NCBI GenBank assembly: GCA_027946365.1
Contig: JAPEUQ010000004.1
Coordinates: 2,914,001 to 2,978,000, forward strand
DNA: 64,000 nt
DNA from: Kalmusia sp. IMI 367209
Taxonomy: Eukaryota > Ascomycota > Dothideomycetes > Pleosporales > Didymosphaeriaceae
Direction: 5' to 3'
Shown in pieces: positions 11,856 through 21,895 of this stretch; position 1 is the stretch's first letter; each line of letters starts with the position of its first letter. The notes under the pieces were generated by a model. That model had not been told where the DNA came from. It saw only the letters and a list, made by a program, of their open reading frames with translations, and searched no databases. A program made the translations under genes and the position numbers.

Positions 11856-13085
11856 ATGCGCTCTATTGTTGTCCTCACGCTGTTGGCTTCTGCCGCGGCG
11901 GCTCCCTTCAAGGGTTACGGCAGCAGCCATGGTAATGCTAAGCTCAACATTCAAGTCGGCGACCGTCCGTATTACTTAATTGACAATATGGATGAGGGTC
12001 CCTTGAAGAAGAAGCTACAGAGTTGCTCGGAAGGACCGTTCAAGACCTCCGACTTCGTCGTCTCGCATCGCGGTGCTGCGCTACAATTTCCCGAACACAC
12101 GGTCGAAGGTTTGAATGCGGCTCGACGACAAGGTGCTGGGATTCTTGAATGCGACGTTGCATTCACAAAGGATAAGAAGCTTGTCTGTAGACACGCACAA
12201 TGCGACCTGCACACGACGACGAACATCCTCAACAACACTGCTCTTGCCTCCAAGTGCACAACGCCATTCAAGCCTGCAGCAAACGGGCAGCCCGCTCAGG
12301 CAAAGTGCTGCACCTCTGATATCACTCAGGCGGAGTTCAAGTCCCTGTGTGGCAAGATGGATGGCTTTAATCCGAACGCTACGACCGTCGAGGAATACAT
12401 GGATGGAACACCGTATTTCCGCACCGACCTGTACGCTACATGCGGTACCGTGATGACGCTCGAGGACTACATCCAAATCGTCGACAAGTGGGGTCTCAAG
12501 TTCACTCCGGAACTGAAGACGCCCGAAGTTCCGATGCCCTTCAACGGCTACACACAAGAGCAGTACGCACAGGACCTTATCGACGCCTTTAAGAAGCACA
12601 AGATCGATGCCAGTCGCGTCTATGCGCAGTCCTTCCTCCCGGACGACATCTTCTACTGGATTAAGCATGAGCCCAAGTTCGGCAAGACGGCCGTGTACCT
12701 CGACGAGCGCGTCGATACACCCGAGGGCTATGCGAATGCTACCGCTAGCATACCCGAGCTTGCGAAGAAGGGTGTGCGGATCATGGCGCCTGCTTTTTTT
12801 GCGCTCACTAAGCTCGATGCCAATAATAAGATTGTTCCGTCTGAATACGCTATTGCTGTTAAAAAGGCGGGTATGGATATCATAACGTGGAGCTTTGAGC
12901 GGTCAGGGTGGCTCAACCATGGAGGCGACTACTACTATCAGTATGTCGCTAAGGCTATCAATAACGACGGGGATATGTACACTGTGCTGGATGTGCTGGC
13001 CCAGCAGGTCAAGATTAGGGGAATGTTCTCGGATTGGCCTGCGTCGGTCACGTATTATGCCAATTGCTTTGGTCTTGGGAAATAG
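11856..13085 (+). CDS. Secreted glycerophosphodiester phosphodiesterase
   Basis: This intronless gene encodes 409 aa. GDPD enzymes split glycerophosphodiesters into sn-glycerol-3-phosphate and an alcohol, a way to recover phosphate and choline or inositol from lipids. A signal peptide is clear (MRSIVVLTLLASAAA). The TIM-barrel GDPD motifs are present: SHRGAALQFPEHT with H71 and E80, then GAGILECDVAFTKD with the metal ligands E98 and D100, and H113 in LVCRHAQCDL. Later segments LKFTPELKTPE and DIITWSFERSGW fit the barrel. The inserted cysteine-rich piece (residues about 135-165) is typical of fungal secreted members. I use ATG 11856 rather than upstream non-ATG codons because it puts the signal peptide first. 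Confidence 0.92.
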   Translation: MRSIVVLTLLASAAAAPFKGYGSSHGNAKLNIQVGDRPYYLIDNMDEGPLKKKLQSCSEGPFKTSDFVVSHRGAALQFPEHTVEGLNAARRQGAGILECDVAFTKDKKLVCRHAQCDLHTTTNILNNTALASKCTTPFKPAANGQPAQAKCCTSDITQAEFKSLCGKMDGFNPNATTVEEYMDGTPYFRTDLYATCGTVMTLEDYIQIVDKWGLKFTPELKTPEVPMPFNGYTQEQYAQDLIDAFKKHKIDASRVYAQSFLPDDIFYWIKHEPKFGKTAVYLDERVDTPEGYANATASIPELAKKGVRIMAPAFFALTKLDANNKIVPSEYAIAVKKAGMDIITWSFERSGWLNHGGDYYYQYVAKAINNDGDMYTVLDVLAQQVKIRGMFSDWPASVTYYANCFGLGK

Positions 13086-13448
13086 ACAGGAAACGTAGGT
13101 GTCTAAAATGGCAACTATGTGTGAACGCAGGGCTGGGGCTTGTACATAAGCTGCCAAAATAAAAGTAAATGATCATGTCTTTGTCGCAAGATATGATTGA
13201 TCTCCGTACGCTCTTATGTAGGGCCAAGAAAGCAGCAACTAGAGGTGAGCAGTAGTATTGCTGTCATTACTACCATTGACAGTTGTAGAAGGGATATCCC
13301 TGCTTAAGTTCAGCTGAGCGAACGGCAGCATGTCCCTTGATTTTACTGTATACGGGAAGGCGTAGATCGCGAAAGCATGCTAAATTTACTGTATACGAAT
13401 TTCGGGTTCCAGTCCCCTTTACTTAGACAAGCTGACCACGGGCTTAGA

Positions 13449-13529
13449 TCCCGTACGGCAATCTTAAAGAGAGGGGATAACGACCCTTCTCTATTCAGAT
13501 CTAATTCGGCACTTTCGTGCCGTACGGGA
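13449..13529. repeat. Perfect 12-bp inverted repeat with an internal hairpin
   Basis: The arm TCCCGTACGGCA at 13449-13460 has its exact reverse complement, TGCCGTACGGGA, at 13518-13529. Each arm contains the palindrome CCGTACGG. Just inside the right arm, CGGCAC-TTTC-GTGCCG (13507-13522) forms a second 6-bp hairpin. The function is unknown; it could be a terminal remnant of a small mobile element or chance structure. Confidence 0.5.
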
Positions 13530-14036
13530 GTCTGAAAATGGGATTGCGGTACACTGAAGGGCTTTCATCCCTCGCGGGCTGCGGCAACCCCCAACGGGAA
13601 TCTCTCACCCCTACTAGTTAATCGCGGGCCAAGATACCGTGCGGTAAGCTCATTTGCATGATATAGCCACATAACGTCCGCGGAAATGGCAATGATTGTG
13701 AGCATCGTCCCTCGGTTCTATTAAAGCTCCGGGGTGATAAACTGTACTGATTTGGACATATAAGCTCTTCTCTTTGCCGATAACTTCATTCATGATTGAT
13801 AACATGATATGGAGGAGAAACCGTAGAGGTCCAGTAGTTTTCGGAACTTGCAAAGTGCACAGCGCGGCAGGACTCATTACATTGCGCATCATTTCGCTAC
13901 TCCGTCGTACACGATTTTGAAGTACACCACTTTACTTTGCATTCTAAGGAACGTTGCCGCATTTTTCAAGTTATCGAAAGGGATTGGTATCCAATACAGA
14001 TAATTCCTGACACTAGAGCTGGCTACTTAGAAGATC

Positions 14037-14062
14037 GGCGGTGGCGGTGGCGGTAGCGGTGG
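14037..14062. repeat. GGCGGT-type microsatellite
   Basis: About four copies of a GGCGGT/GGCGGT-like hexamer with one A substitution stand out as GC-rich in an AT-rich setting. On the minus strand it would read as poly-proline in one frame, but that frame is interrupted and I do not call a gene. Confidence 0.6.
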
Positions 14063-16294
14063 TATTAACGCGGCTGATCGTGTATATCCTTCTTTAAACG
14101 ATACAATTGAGCGTATGGTTCCTCCTTCGGCGAATATGCTGGAGATGCCTAGACCAAACAACACTGAGAGGCCAAGCGCGAACCATTAAAGAATGCTCAA
14201 AGTTCTTCCGGCTACAATCGTGACACCGGCTGTTGACAAGTCGACCTGTGATATAAAGGCCACCGCATTTGTTGTTTGGTCGAAGGATATCGCGGATGCT
14301 AAAGAAATGCAATCGAGGTCCAAATTATCAGCATTGAAAGTTTTCTCAAGATATTCCTGCGCTTAGAATAAGCTGCGTTGTTTTCTGGCATCTTAAAGCC
14401 TCTCTATAGAAGAGCAACGAAAAATAGGCTAATAGCGAGAAGAGTTCTAGCACCGGCGAGCAGTTCAAAGATGTATGATTGCTGTAGTGTGAGAGCGAAA
14501 TCAATTATGTTTAACAATTGAGTCGTGTTTGTATTGTTGCTCATCGGGATGAACGTAATAGCGTTTATTATCGTTTCCGTGTTCTTGCCGGATGTGGATT
14601 GATAATTTGACCCATTTGGTATTGAGATACACAGGGCTGATGTTAGTAGATTCGTTTATCGCAATAAAAAATCCATACCAAAGTATCCTGCACCAACCTC
14701 ATGGCCATGATTATTGGTAAGTTTCAGCATGAAATTGTTTGGAATGCCGGAGATGGTGAAATGCATCCCGTGAGCGAAAGAGCTGCTCATAGTTAGTAGA
14801 GTAGTCCAGCGTATGTGTATGTAAGCTCACCGTAAAAGACTATAATAGGATAGGAGGTAAGTATGTGATGAGATGGTAGTTAACATTCTCTAGATTCCGT
14901 GTCAGTCTTCCAAAGCTTATTGTCTAGATATGATATTTAGATATGACCACGGCACTTACGCATACGTTAGGAAACCCTCATTCTGGCTGGATCGAGTACT
15001 TTATTAACCTGTGTTGTGTTTGAAAGATGTGAAAAAGTAGACTCTAGGTGCTTAAGAGGTTCTCCCTATGGAAGAAGACTGAGATGTAATAATAACAAGC
15101 TGTTGCAATTAGAATACAGGCTCAAGAGAAGGGTGAGCCGACTGTCTTCATCTTAGAGCTTACTACAAACACTATTCAAGCCTCTGTCTAATTACATCGC
15201 TAATACGTTACACTAACATTCACGTATAACACTCATAGCGCGCGCTTTAGTAAGAGTCTTACACATAGCCTCAGATATTTTAAATTTCTTCACGTCTTTT
15301 CTAGTTTCTAAGCGCTTATTCAAGGTTCTTAAATCTCGCCACAATCAAGACCCTAAATAAAACAGAGCTGAACGTCACCGTTCTAGACCATACTAGACCA
15401 AGGTGTTATTATAGAATATTCTTAAGCAAAGCTCATGCTATTAAACACTACCAGATGACTAGCGGTCTATTTTCAATTATCGACGCTTTGCCTATGTAAT
15501 CTGTATCATGTTAAGGGGAGGAGGAATATTAAGGGTTTCCTACAGGTGTATAGTGTAGTAAAAATCGTGCAGTATCTTGGATAATAGTCAGGGTACTCAA
15601 TTAGTAGGAAAAGAGGTCAATTACACGGCAGTGTAGGCTCCGAATAGATCTGGATCTATTAGCATGACCTACGAAACAAATCGTCGTTATTCAGTAGATA
15701 CGTTGTATTGCTCTAGTCGAAGAAGGAAATATTATATTCAATTTACGCTATTGATAATTAACATACGGCGTAGTTCACGGGCGCGTACATCCTGGAGATT
15801 TAGCGTTAAGCTTCAAGTCTCCGTGCGCTGTCTACGCCGCATGTCAGCAACGGGCCAATTCTCTCCACCTAGAATCCACCACTCAGATAGAAATTCAGCA
15901 GCTGTACGGCGTGTTATTGTTTCATACCTACCCACGATCTTTCGGGCTAAGTTACTTTGAGAGTCGTGCTACTATACAGCGTATCGCTGCACGTGGCACA
16001 GCTAGACTCTCCGTTTTTGTATCAAATTAAACGACAAGAGTATGAATTGAGTGGCTACGAGCTTATGGGGCTCCTTTTCACGTTAGCTCACGATGGAGGC
16101 GCGGACCTTCTTGCGACTCACGAGGTTAAACTAGAGATGCCGATCAAGTCGCTCGATACTGACTATAAATAACCCGAGTAATCCTCAATGTTGATCTCGA
16201 CCATACCAAACAACAACAATACTTCAGCATCTTTATTGCATGCCCTTTTGCCATACGTATATTTCGCGAACTTCGTACTTATTCTCATACAAAA

Positions 16295-16851
16295 ATGTCA
16301 ACTCGCACCGTATATCTCATCATTTACCGTGGGCAGACAGGTCAACGTTCTCATTTCGGGATATGGGTCCCGTACGCAACGGGCGGTGCCAACGGAACTG
16401 TCATCCACGTAGTTGGGGCCCCGATGGCGGGATTCTCTCTAGAGTTCAAACGCGGATACAATCCTACAGAAACTGCACGTCAGCCAGAGTTAGTCCCAAT
16501 CGGATCCATTCACGCCCAGCATGTGCACGACTTCGAAGGCGTAAGGGGATCAGACACTACCCCACGAGGTAACTTGGAACTAGTGGCGGCACAGGTTCAA
16601 CCGCCCAGGGCCAGCGCTAATTTCCTGGAGCCAGTCAACGACGCAAGTGTAGTAGTCCGCGCAACAAGTGGTTCTGCTGATGTATTTAGACCACGAACCG
16701 CCGGTGCCAGGAGTGGACTATGGACTATGTCCGTCGTCTCGTTGCCGTCAACTACCTCGCCGAATCGGCGGTAGCAATCGTCCAATCAAAACGAGACGCG
16801 CCGCATGTTGGCATTGGCTTACGGCCCGCTGCTGCTCGTCCTCGTACATAA
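16295..16851 (+). CDS. Conserved hypothetical fungal protein, about 169 aa
   Basis: Exons are 16295-16642 and 16690-16851. The protein begins MSTRTVYLIIYRGQTGQRSH and continues FGIWVPYATGG, GTVIHVVGAPMAGF and FKRGYNP. This is a family of short uncharacterised proteins common in moulds. After the intron it continues TTNRRCQEWTMDYVRRLVAV and IVQSKRDAPHVGIG, the normal C-terminal part. Without splicing the frame reads into unrelated sequence, so the intron is needed. The best donor is GCAAGT (a GC-AG intron of 47 nt with branch-like GCTGATG); a GT donor six bases downstream is also in phase and would add Ala-Ser. The function is unknown. It is an island gene between two gene-poor stretches. Confidence 0.75.
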
Positions 16852-17266
16852 GCAACACCAAACTAGGGCCAAGAGCAATCCGCAGCAGTGGCCACTGAGT
16901 GGACTTGGGATGCTGGGCATAGACGATACAGACGTTGAGACGGTGGAAAGTGAGTGTGACAGTAGTGAGCCAGTTTGAGTCATCGTTACGCGACGCGCAA
17001 ATTTCGCCGATTGTTATGTTCGGAGCTTTCCTTAATTGTCATTGTTCAGTCTTTACAGAATTTTCTTCTCTTTGCGGTTTTCCTTTCCCTGTAACTCGCA
17101 TTGTAGGAACGCATTGACCTGAGTCGAGCTGGATCCTTGTTTTCCCAGCTTTTTTCTTAGCCAATGGCGCTCCAAACTCACTTATGTTGCAGCTCGCAAA
17201 GCTCTTTTACCCAGGTTAGCTTAGTATACTACTTACAACTGAATCATTGTTTCAAGTGCATAAAGG
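16852..17266. other. Convergent intergenic region
   Basis: These 415 nt lie between two genes that converge, so they hold two 3' UTRs. The middle is T-rich. I see no gene. Confidence 0.5.
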
Positions 17267-18219
17267 TCAAAACAGTCCAAGGGTAAACGTGTAGAAATCG
17301 AATGCTTCCAAAGGGGTCGGGTGTGGATCCAAAAACTGATCAATATACCCACGCCACTCTCCATCATACGAGGTCGTGAACACCGCTTTGCAATATTCCC
17401 AGTAGTCCGGGTACCAGCCTGCCTGCTCCCAGTCAACGATCGCAACGACCTTGGCAGGACTCGAAGCAGTGACGATAATGTTGGCTGGACGCAAATCACC
17501 ATGTGTAAGAACAATGGGTCCATTGTCTTCAAGTAAATCCCTCCACGGATCTTCGATGCTTTGTGGATCAGGAACATGCCGGCGCCACAGCCAGGAAAGC
17601 CAGTCGTGGAAGACGGCTCGAGTAGAAAATGGCTTCAGCGACGGTAAGCTCTCCAAGCAGCGATCCGGAGCAGGGCCATGGGTTAAGGAACCTGTGAGGA
17701 AGGAATTAGCAGTGTCGTGCCTAGGCGAGTAGCAAGCTTACCAATAACCTGCTCTGATTCATTATCTCGAAGGCCGCGAAAACATGAAGTCATAGCACGT
17801 AGATCGCTGCAGATCGTCTGCTTCTCAGTGAAGGACAGGGTGGGCCACCGTTCCTCGAGCGTAGATCCCTGGACGAGTTGCATGTAGATGAAAACCTCGG
17901 GAGCCTTCCCTTCCCGCTCGAGTACTCTCCACCCGTAAATTTCGGGTACTGGAACTAGGTTCTGGAAGACTTGACGAACGACCCAAAGATTAATCGCTTC
18001 CGATATGGATATATTTGGCCCAAACTTGACGATGAGGCCCAGATCCTCAAATCTCACTGGATGAGAAAGCTGGTGCGGATTGAAGGATTGTACGTGTTCC
18101 GGGGTCGGAAATTGACGCGTCCGACCATGTGTCTTGAACCATGTGGAGTCTAGAAAGTCCATGTGTCCCTGGGAGGCATCGGGTAGCTCCGCAAGGGAGA
18201 TTTGTGGGTGCGTTGTCAT
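17267..18219 (-). CDS. Aminoglycoside phosphotransferase-like (APH/kinase fold) protein
   Basis: Exons are 18219-17742 and 17691-17267 (300 aa, 50-nt phase-1 intron). Fungal members of the APH/choline-kinase fold are numerous and mostly of unknown substrate; few act on antibiotics. The nucleotide-binding lobe is visible as VRFEDLGLIVKFGPNISISEA and VPEIYGWR, the hinge as VFIYMQLVQGSTLEERW, the catalytic loop as LTHGDLRPANIIV (HGD with the Asp as base, Asn metal ligand), and the metal-binding DWE in VVAIVDWEQAGWYPDYWEY. The sequence is complete and undamaged although it stands between gene-poor stretches. Its real substrate cannot be read from sequence. Confidence 0.88.
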
Positions 18220-20360
18220 GTCGGCAGAAAGCGTATACAGCTACCGTCAAGAACCCTGGCGTTGGGAAGATGAAAACTGAAACTAGATCTAGAAGTGATT
18301 GCTCTGGAAAGTTTAATCTATAGTTGAGGATGAGGTGGTCGGGCAATGGATTGTGAGGAAACAATGTAACTGCGCCGCACTGTTTGTTCTTAGCGTGAAT
18401 AAAGTTCTTGGCACTATTCTACTATTGGCGATAATTTAATTGGCGGTGACTTTGCAGACCTTACCAATTCGGGTCTAGATCCTCGAGAAGAAGTGGAGCA
18501 TGTACTGTCGCTGAACTTCCTTCGCAACCTGGTCGACGTATCGGCATTGCGCGATCCTCCATTTGTCTTTCTCCTCGCCGGTCTTCTGACTACGTATATG
18601 GGCTTACGGTGTACTAGTTACGGGTAAGCAGCGGCACTAAGCGCTTTAGAGATAGCGTAGCGTAAAGCGCATTGATATACCGAATACAGTCCTACGACAG
18701 ATGGCGGAGCGAGAAGGAAAATCTATTCTCAAGGTCCTGTGGTCGTATGTGCTTATTTTGATGGAGAGCTGCTATGTATAGACTGCCGTACGGCTATGTG
18801 GCGAGGTACCGAAATCTAGAGACTCATTGTGGGCCAAATTAGTCCAAGCTATAACAACCCATGCTAGGACGTTCATCTTTCGATCGTGGGAGGTACGGTT
18901 GCCTACACACTTTGACTCATAAATGAGCCAAAATGTCAGAGTACGAGGTGTTTAATGCCTAGAAACAGCGCCTGTTTGCTTGTACTTGTAACATTTTCAA
19001 GGCTTACAACTTACGGACGTTCTACCTACAGAGCGTATTAAGCCACCCGAGTTTTTCGCTCTCGGGCGCTTGGTCATCATACAGGCCCTCAATGGCTGCT
19101 TCAAACACATTCTCACTCCCTTCTTAGATGGGTGGGAGCAGTCATTGACGGCGTGTATCGTTTACAGATGCATATTTAGACTATGTAGCGGATAGGTGCT
19201 CCCGCTGTTTCACGTTATAGAAGCGACTGGGCTGTGCTTCTACTCAAGATATACATTGTTCTTTATCGGCTGCGGGATGACTCTGCGTGCAGTATGGCGC
19301 CCAATCTGTTTGCGGTAGCGCTCAATTTCGTCAAAGGATTTATGCATATGTCGGCATCAAAGTTATCTTACGAGTGTTCAAGTATGAAGGTATAGATTGT
19401 TTCAGTCACGTGTTTCACAACCTATCATAGGCATGATAACGCGTTACTTGGAGACAGCGTTGACTCGCCAACGGTAGTTCAACATATTCCATCGGTGCAT
19501 CGACAGCGAATCAGGAGCGCAACCATATTTCTGGGGCTTCCGATGAAGTGTTCGTAATTCGCGGTCGTGAAACATGTGGCCCTTCGTGTGGTACGATGAA
19601 CAAATTACGACTGAGGCAAACGATGTATTCTCGGTATCGAATCCGTTGATATCGCAAGTAAAATGGCAGATAAGCGAAGAAGGCACCAGGCAGGCCCTCG
19701 CAATATGGCGATATTGCAAATGCATCGGACCTCGTATGGGGCCGATAGCTAGGGCCTAGCTCGTCAGCAGTCAGAGCTGATCCCTGCAAAATACGGAACC
19801 GAGCTGTCAAGCCACTTCGAGACCCTACCAGGTCAGCGCCTTCGTTCCTGTAGCGATGCTAAGGCCCACGGTTTCGCCAGGAGCGACATCCAGACTCTTG
19901 GTAGAATCACTCACAGGACTCAGTTTGTGCGAGCCTCGTTGTCATGGCACTGAACGAATGTGTCGCCCTGAGGAACCTATAATTTAGGGAAAAAAGGTCG
20001 TGCCATGCCTGTGTTAATCCCAAGTGATGACGTTTGGCCTACCCCTTCCCGATCTCTCCGCCGTACCGGAATCGCGACGACGCGTGGTAACGTCGGACAC
20101 TGCCCTGATGGCGTACGTAACGCGCCATTGGAGGACTTTGGAACTAGCCCCTGGGCCCCACGGCTCTACTGCGTACGCTGTTGTCTTGGCAGGCGTATTG
20201 GAATATCTTAAAACAGAAGCGAGTGGTGCGCTGCGGCTGAGCTGAGGGTGCTCACGAATGTCTTGTGCTTCTAGCCCACCTCTGCGAGGACGTGAACACT
20301 GACTTCCAATCTTTTTCAATTCTCACACTCTTTCGCGTCGGCAGCGCACCGTCAGGCAAG
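18220..20360. other. Gene-poor stretch, about 2.1 kb
   Basis: There is no credible gene. Frames are short and motif-free on both strands. The AT-rich character continues until about 19.9 kb, where composition returns to that of the coding regions. The last 300 nt are presumably the promoter of the next gene. Confidence 0.55.
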
Positions 20361-20978
20361 ATGATGGCCGTGGAACAACCGCAGCAGTCGCCGTCTCTCT
20401 TGAGGAGGTCGACTTCTATTTTTAGACGCCTTTCAAAGCGAGAGACTACGGAACCACAGTCACCTCGCAAACTACAGAGGCGCCCCGCGAAGGAAGGTTT
20501 CAACAAACAAATGATCACGCACCTTCATACGATCGAGATACCTGCCGTTAAAACTCCTATATCCAACGTCACGTTGCCAAAACGAGTCCTAGCATCTGAC
20601 ATGCGCACGACGCCGTTCCCGGCCTCGCCACTCGTGCAAACCGTACCATGGAACGTCTTCTTGACCCCGAACCAAGCGTACAGTCTTGTCATGGGATTCA
20701 TTCCGAAAGATATGGAAGACAAATGGTTTATCTACGCCGAAGGACCTGATCGTTCCGGAAAACTTAAAGTGCACTTCCACCGCAGTTGGACAGGGATGAA
20801 GATTGCCGAATTATTCGTCTTGATCGATTTGAAAGGAGAGGGCGCGGGCAAAATAGTTGGCATCAAGTGGAATGGCTCCGACCAGACCAATGGGCTGGAG
20901 CAAGAGGAAGTTAAATATATGATATCGACGGCATGTTTGTTCGTGTTGGGGGTCGACCTTGAGAAGGGGTTCCTATGA
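20361..20978 (+). CDS. Conserved hypothetical protein with MEDKWFIYAEG / HRSWTG motifs
   Basis: A single exon of 205 aa starts at ATG 20361 (ATGATG); upstream frame continuation uses only non-ATG codons. The first 90 residues are Arg/Ser/Pro-rich and probably disordered. The second half is a compact domain: PWNVFLTPNQAYSLVMGFIP, then MEDKWFIYAEGPDRSGKLKV, then HFHRSWTGMKIAELFVLIDL, and a C-terminal helix EEEVK-like segment ending LFVLGVDL. I do not recognise a named Pfam family with certainty. The HRSWTG turn looks strongly conserved and resembles small stand-alone bacterial domains. No signal peptide or membrane segment is seen. It is probably a soluble protein of unknown role. Confidence 0.65.
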   Translation: MMAVEQPQQSPSLLRRSTSIFRRLSKRETTEPQSPRKLQRRPAKEGFNKQMITHLHTIEIPAVKTPISNVTLPKRVLASDMRTTPFPASPLVQTVPWNVFLTPNQAYSLVMGFIPKDMEDKWFIYAEGPDRSGKLKVHFHRSWTGMKIAELFVLIDLKGEGAGKIVGIKWNGSDQTNGLEQEEVKYMISTACLFVLGVDLEKGFL

Positions 20979-21895
20979 TTTCGCAGGTTCCGCATTGATG
21001 AAAGCGTAATGAGTGACGGTTCAGAATCCTATTGTAATGCGGTTGGTGGATGGTTTGCATTTGGTGTGGTGTCTCGGTGTTTCGGCTGTGGGGCAGTGCC
21101 TGGGTAGCTCCCTTTTGCGTCAATGGGCCGTCTTGGAAAGACCCGATCAGATTGCTTTCGAGCTGGTAGGCTCAGTTTCAAGGTGAATATTACGCCTTCT
21201 TATCAAGGGTCCAGGACATGTAATGAAATATGTAGTGCAAGCATGTGAAGATATAATTTGAGGAGCCGTTGTAATGGATCGATGTAGCTACATAACCTAG
21301 AGATGGACATACTGATTGGCACTGAATTTTCGCGAAGTATGCAGGATCTACTTTTGTGAAGGAGAGCGACTATATTCTATGACAAAGTTTGAATTCGAAG
21401 GTTGCAAGGCTTCTAGGGCTCTAACGTTGATAAGCTCCTTATCAAGCACGTGGTCGTCGTGTACAAACCAATCGCATGATCTGCCTAGGTGCGCTAAACA
21501 CATTCACCTCCAACCTCTCGACGGTGCTCCATTAGTGTAATCAAGTGTATATCTACTACCACCTGCCTCCAATCATGCAACTAATCTTCAGCCTCGAAAT
21601 GCGATCCCGTTCTGGACCAGCGAGACGAACACCTGCTCACCACCCAAACAGCATGAATGAAGAATATAGTGGCACGAGCTGAAAGCTGGATGGCCAATCA
21701 AGTTATGCTACAATACGAACCTCGCCTAGGCTGGACATCGTTCACCACTACTCATTCCCGTTGAGCACCTTTCATTGACGCCACGAAGAACGAAATTTCG
21801 TCGAGTCAGAAGACTGATAAAGATATGAGTGTTGCCTGCAGCCATCGAGCCGTGGTCAATCCTACGTCCTAACGGGCGCGTTCAATCCAGTGACG
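20979..21895. other. Intergenic upstream of the HET gene
   Basis: About 900 nt with no supported gene. I searched it for an upstream exon that could give the HET protein a classical signal peptide. A short open frame from ATG 21574 starts with a few hydrophobic residues but soon turns charged and stops, so I found none that convinces. Confidence 0.5.

Larger units (their letters stand above)
13086..16294. other. Gene-poor stretch, about 3.2 kb
   Basis: I see no gene with a recognisable domain or a credible exon series here. Base composition is AT-rich, mostly from 14.4 to 15.8 kb, and stops are frequent in all frames, in contrast to the neighbouring genes. Decayed repeat or transposon DNA is possible, but no terminal repeats or transposase motif are readable. 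Two local structures are listed separately (13449-13529 and 14037-14062). Confidence 0.6.

Noticed and set aside
13395..13640. tRNA-like or rDNA-like text (GGGTTCCAGTCCCC and GC-rich blocks)
   Set aside because: No cloverleaf, no matching A box and no continuous similarity to rRNA could be made out.
14094..14312. A minus-strand stretch with hydrophobic residues and poly-proline that resembled a membrane protein remnant
   Set aside because: The frame is broken and no family could be recognised; kept only as part of the gene-poor stretch.
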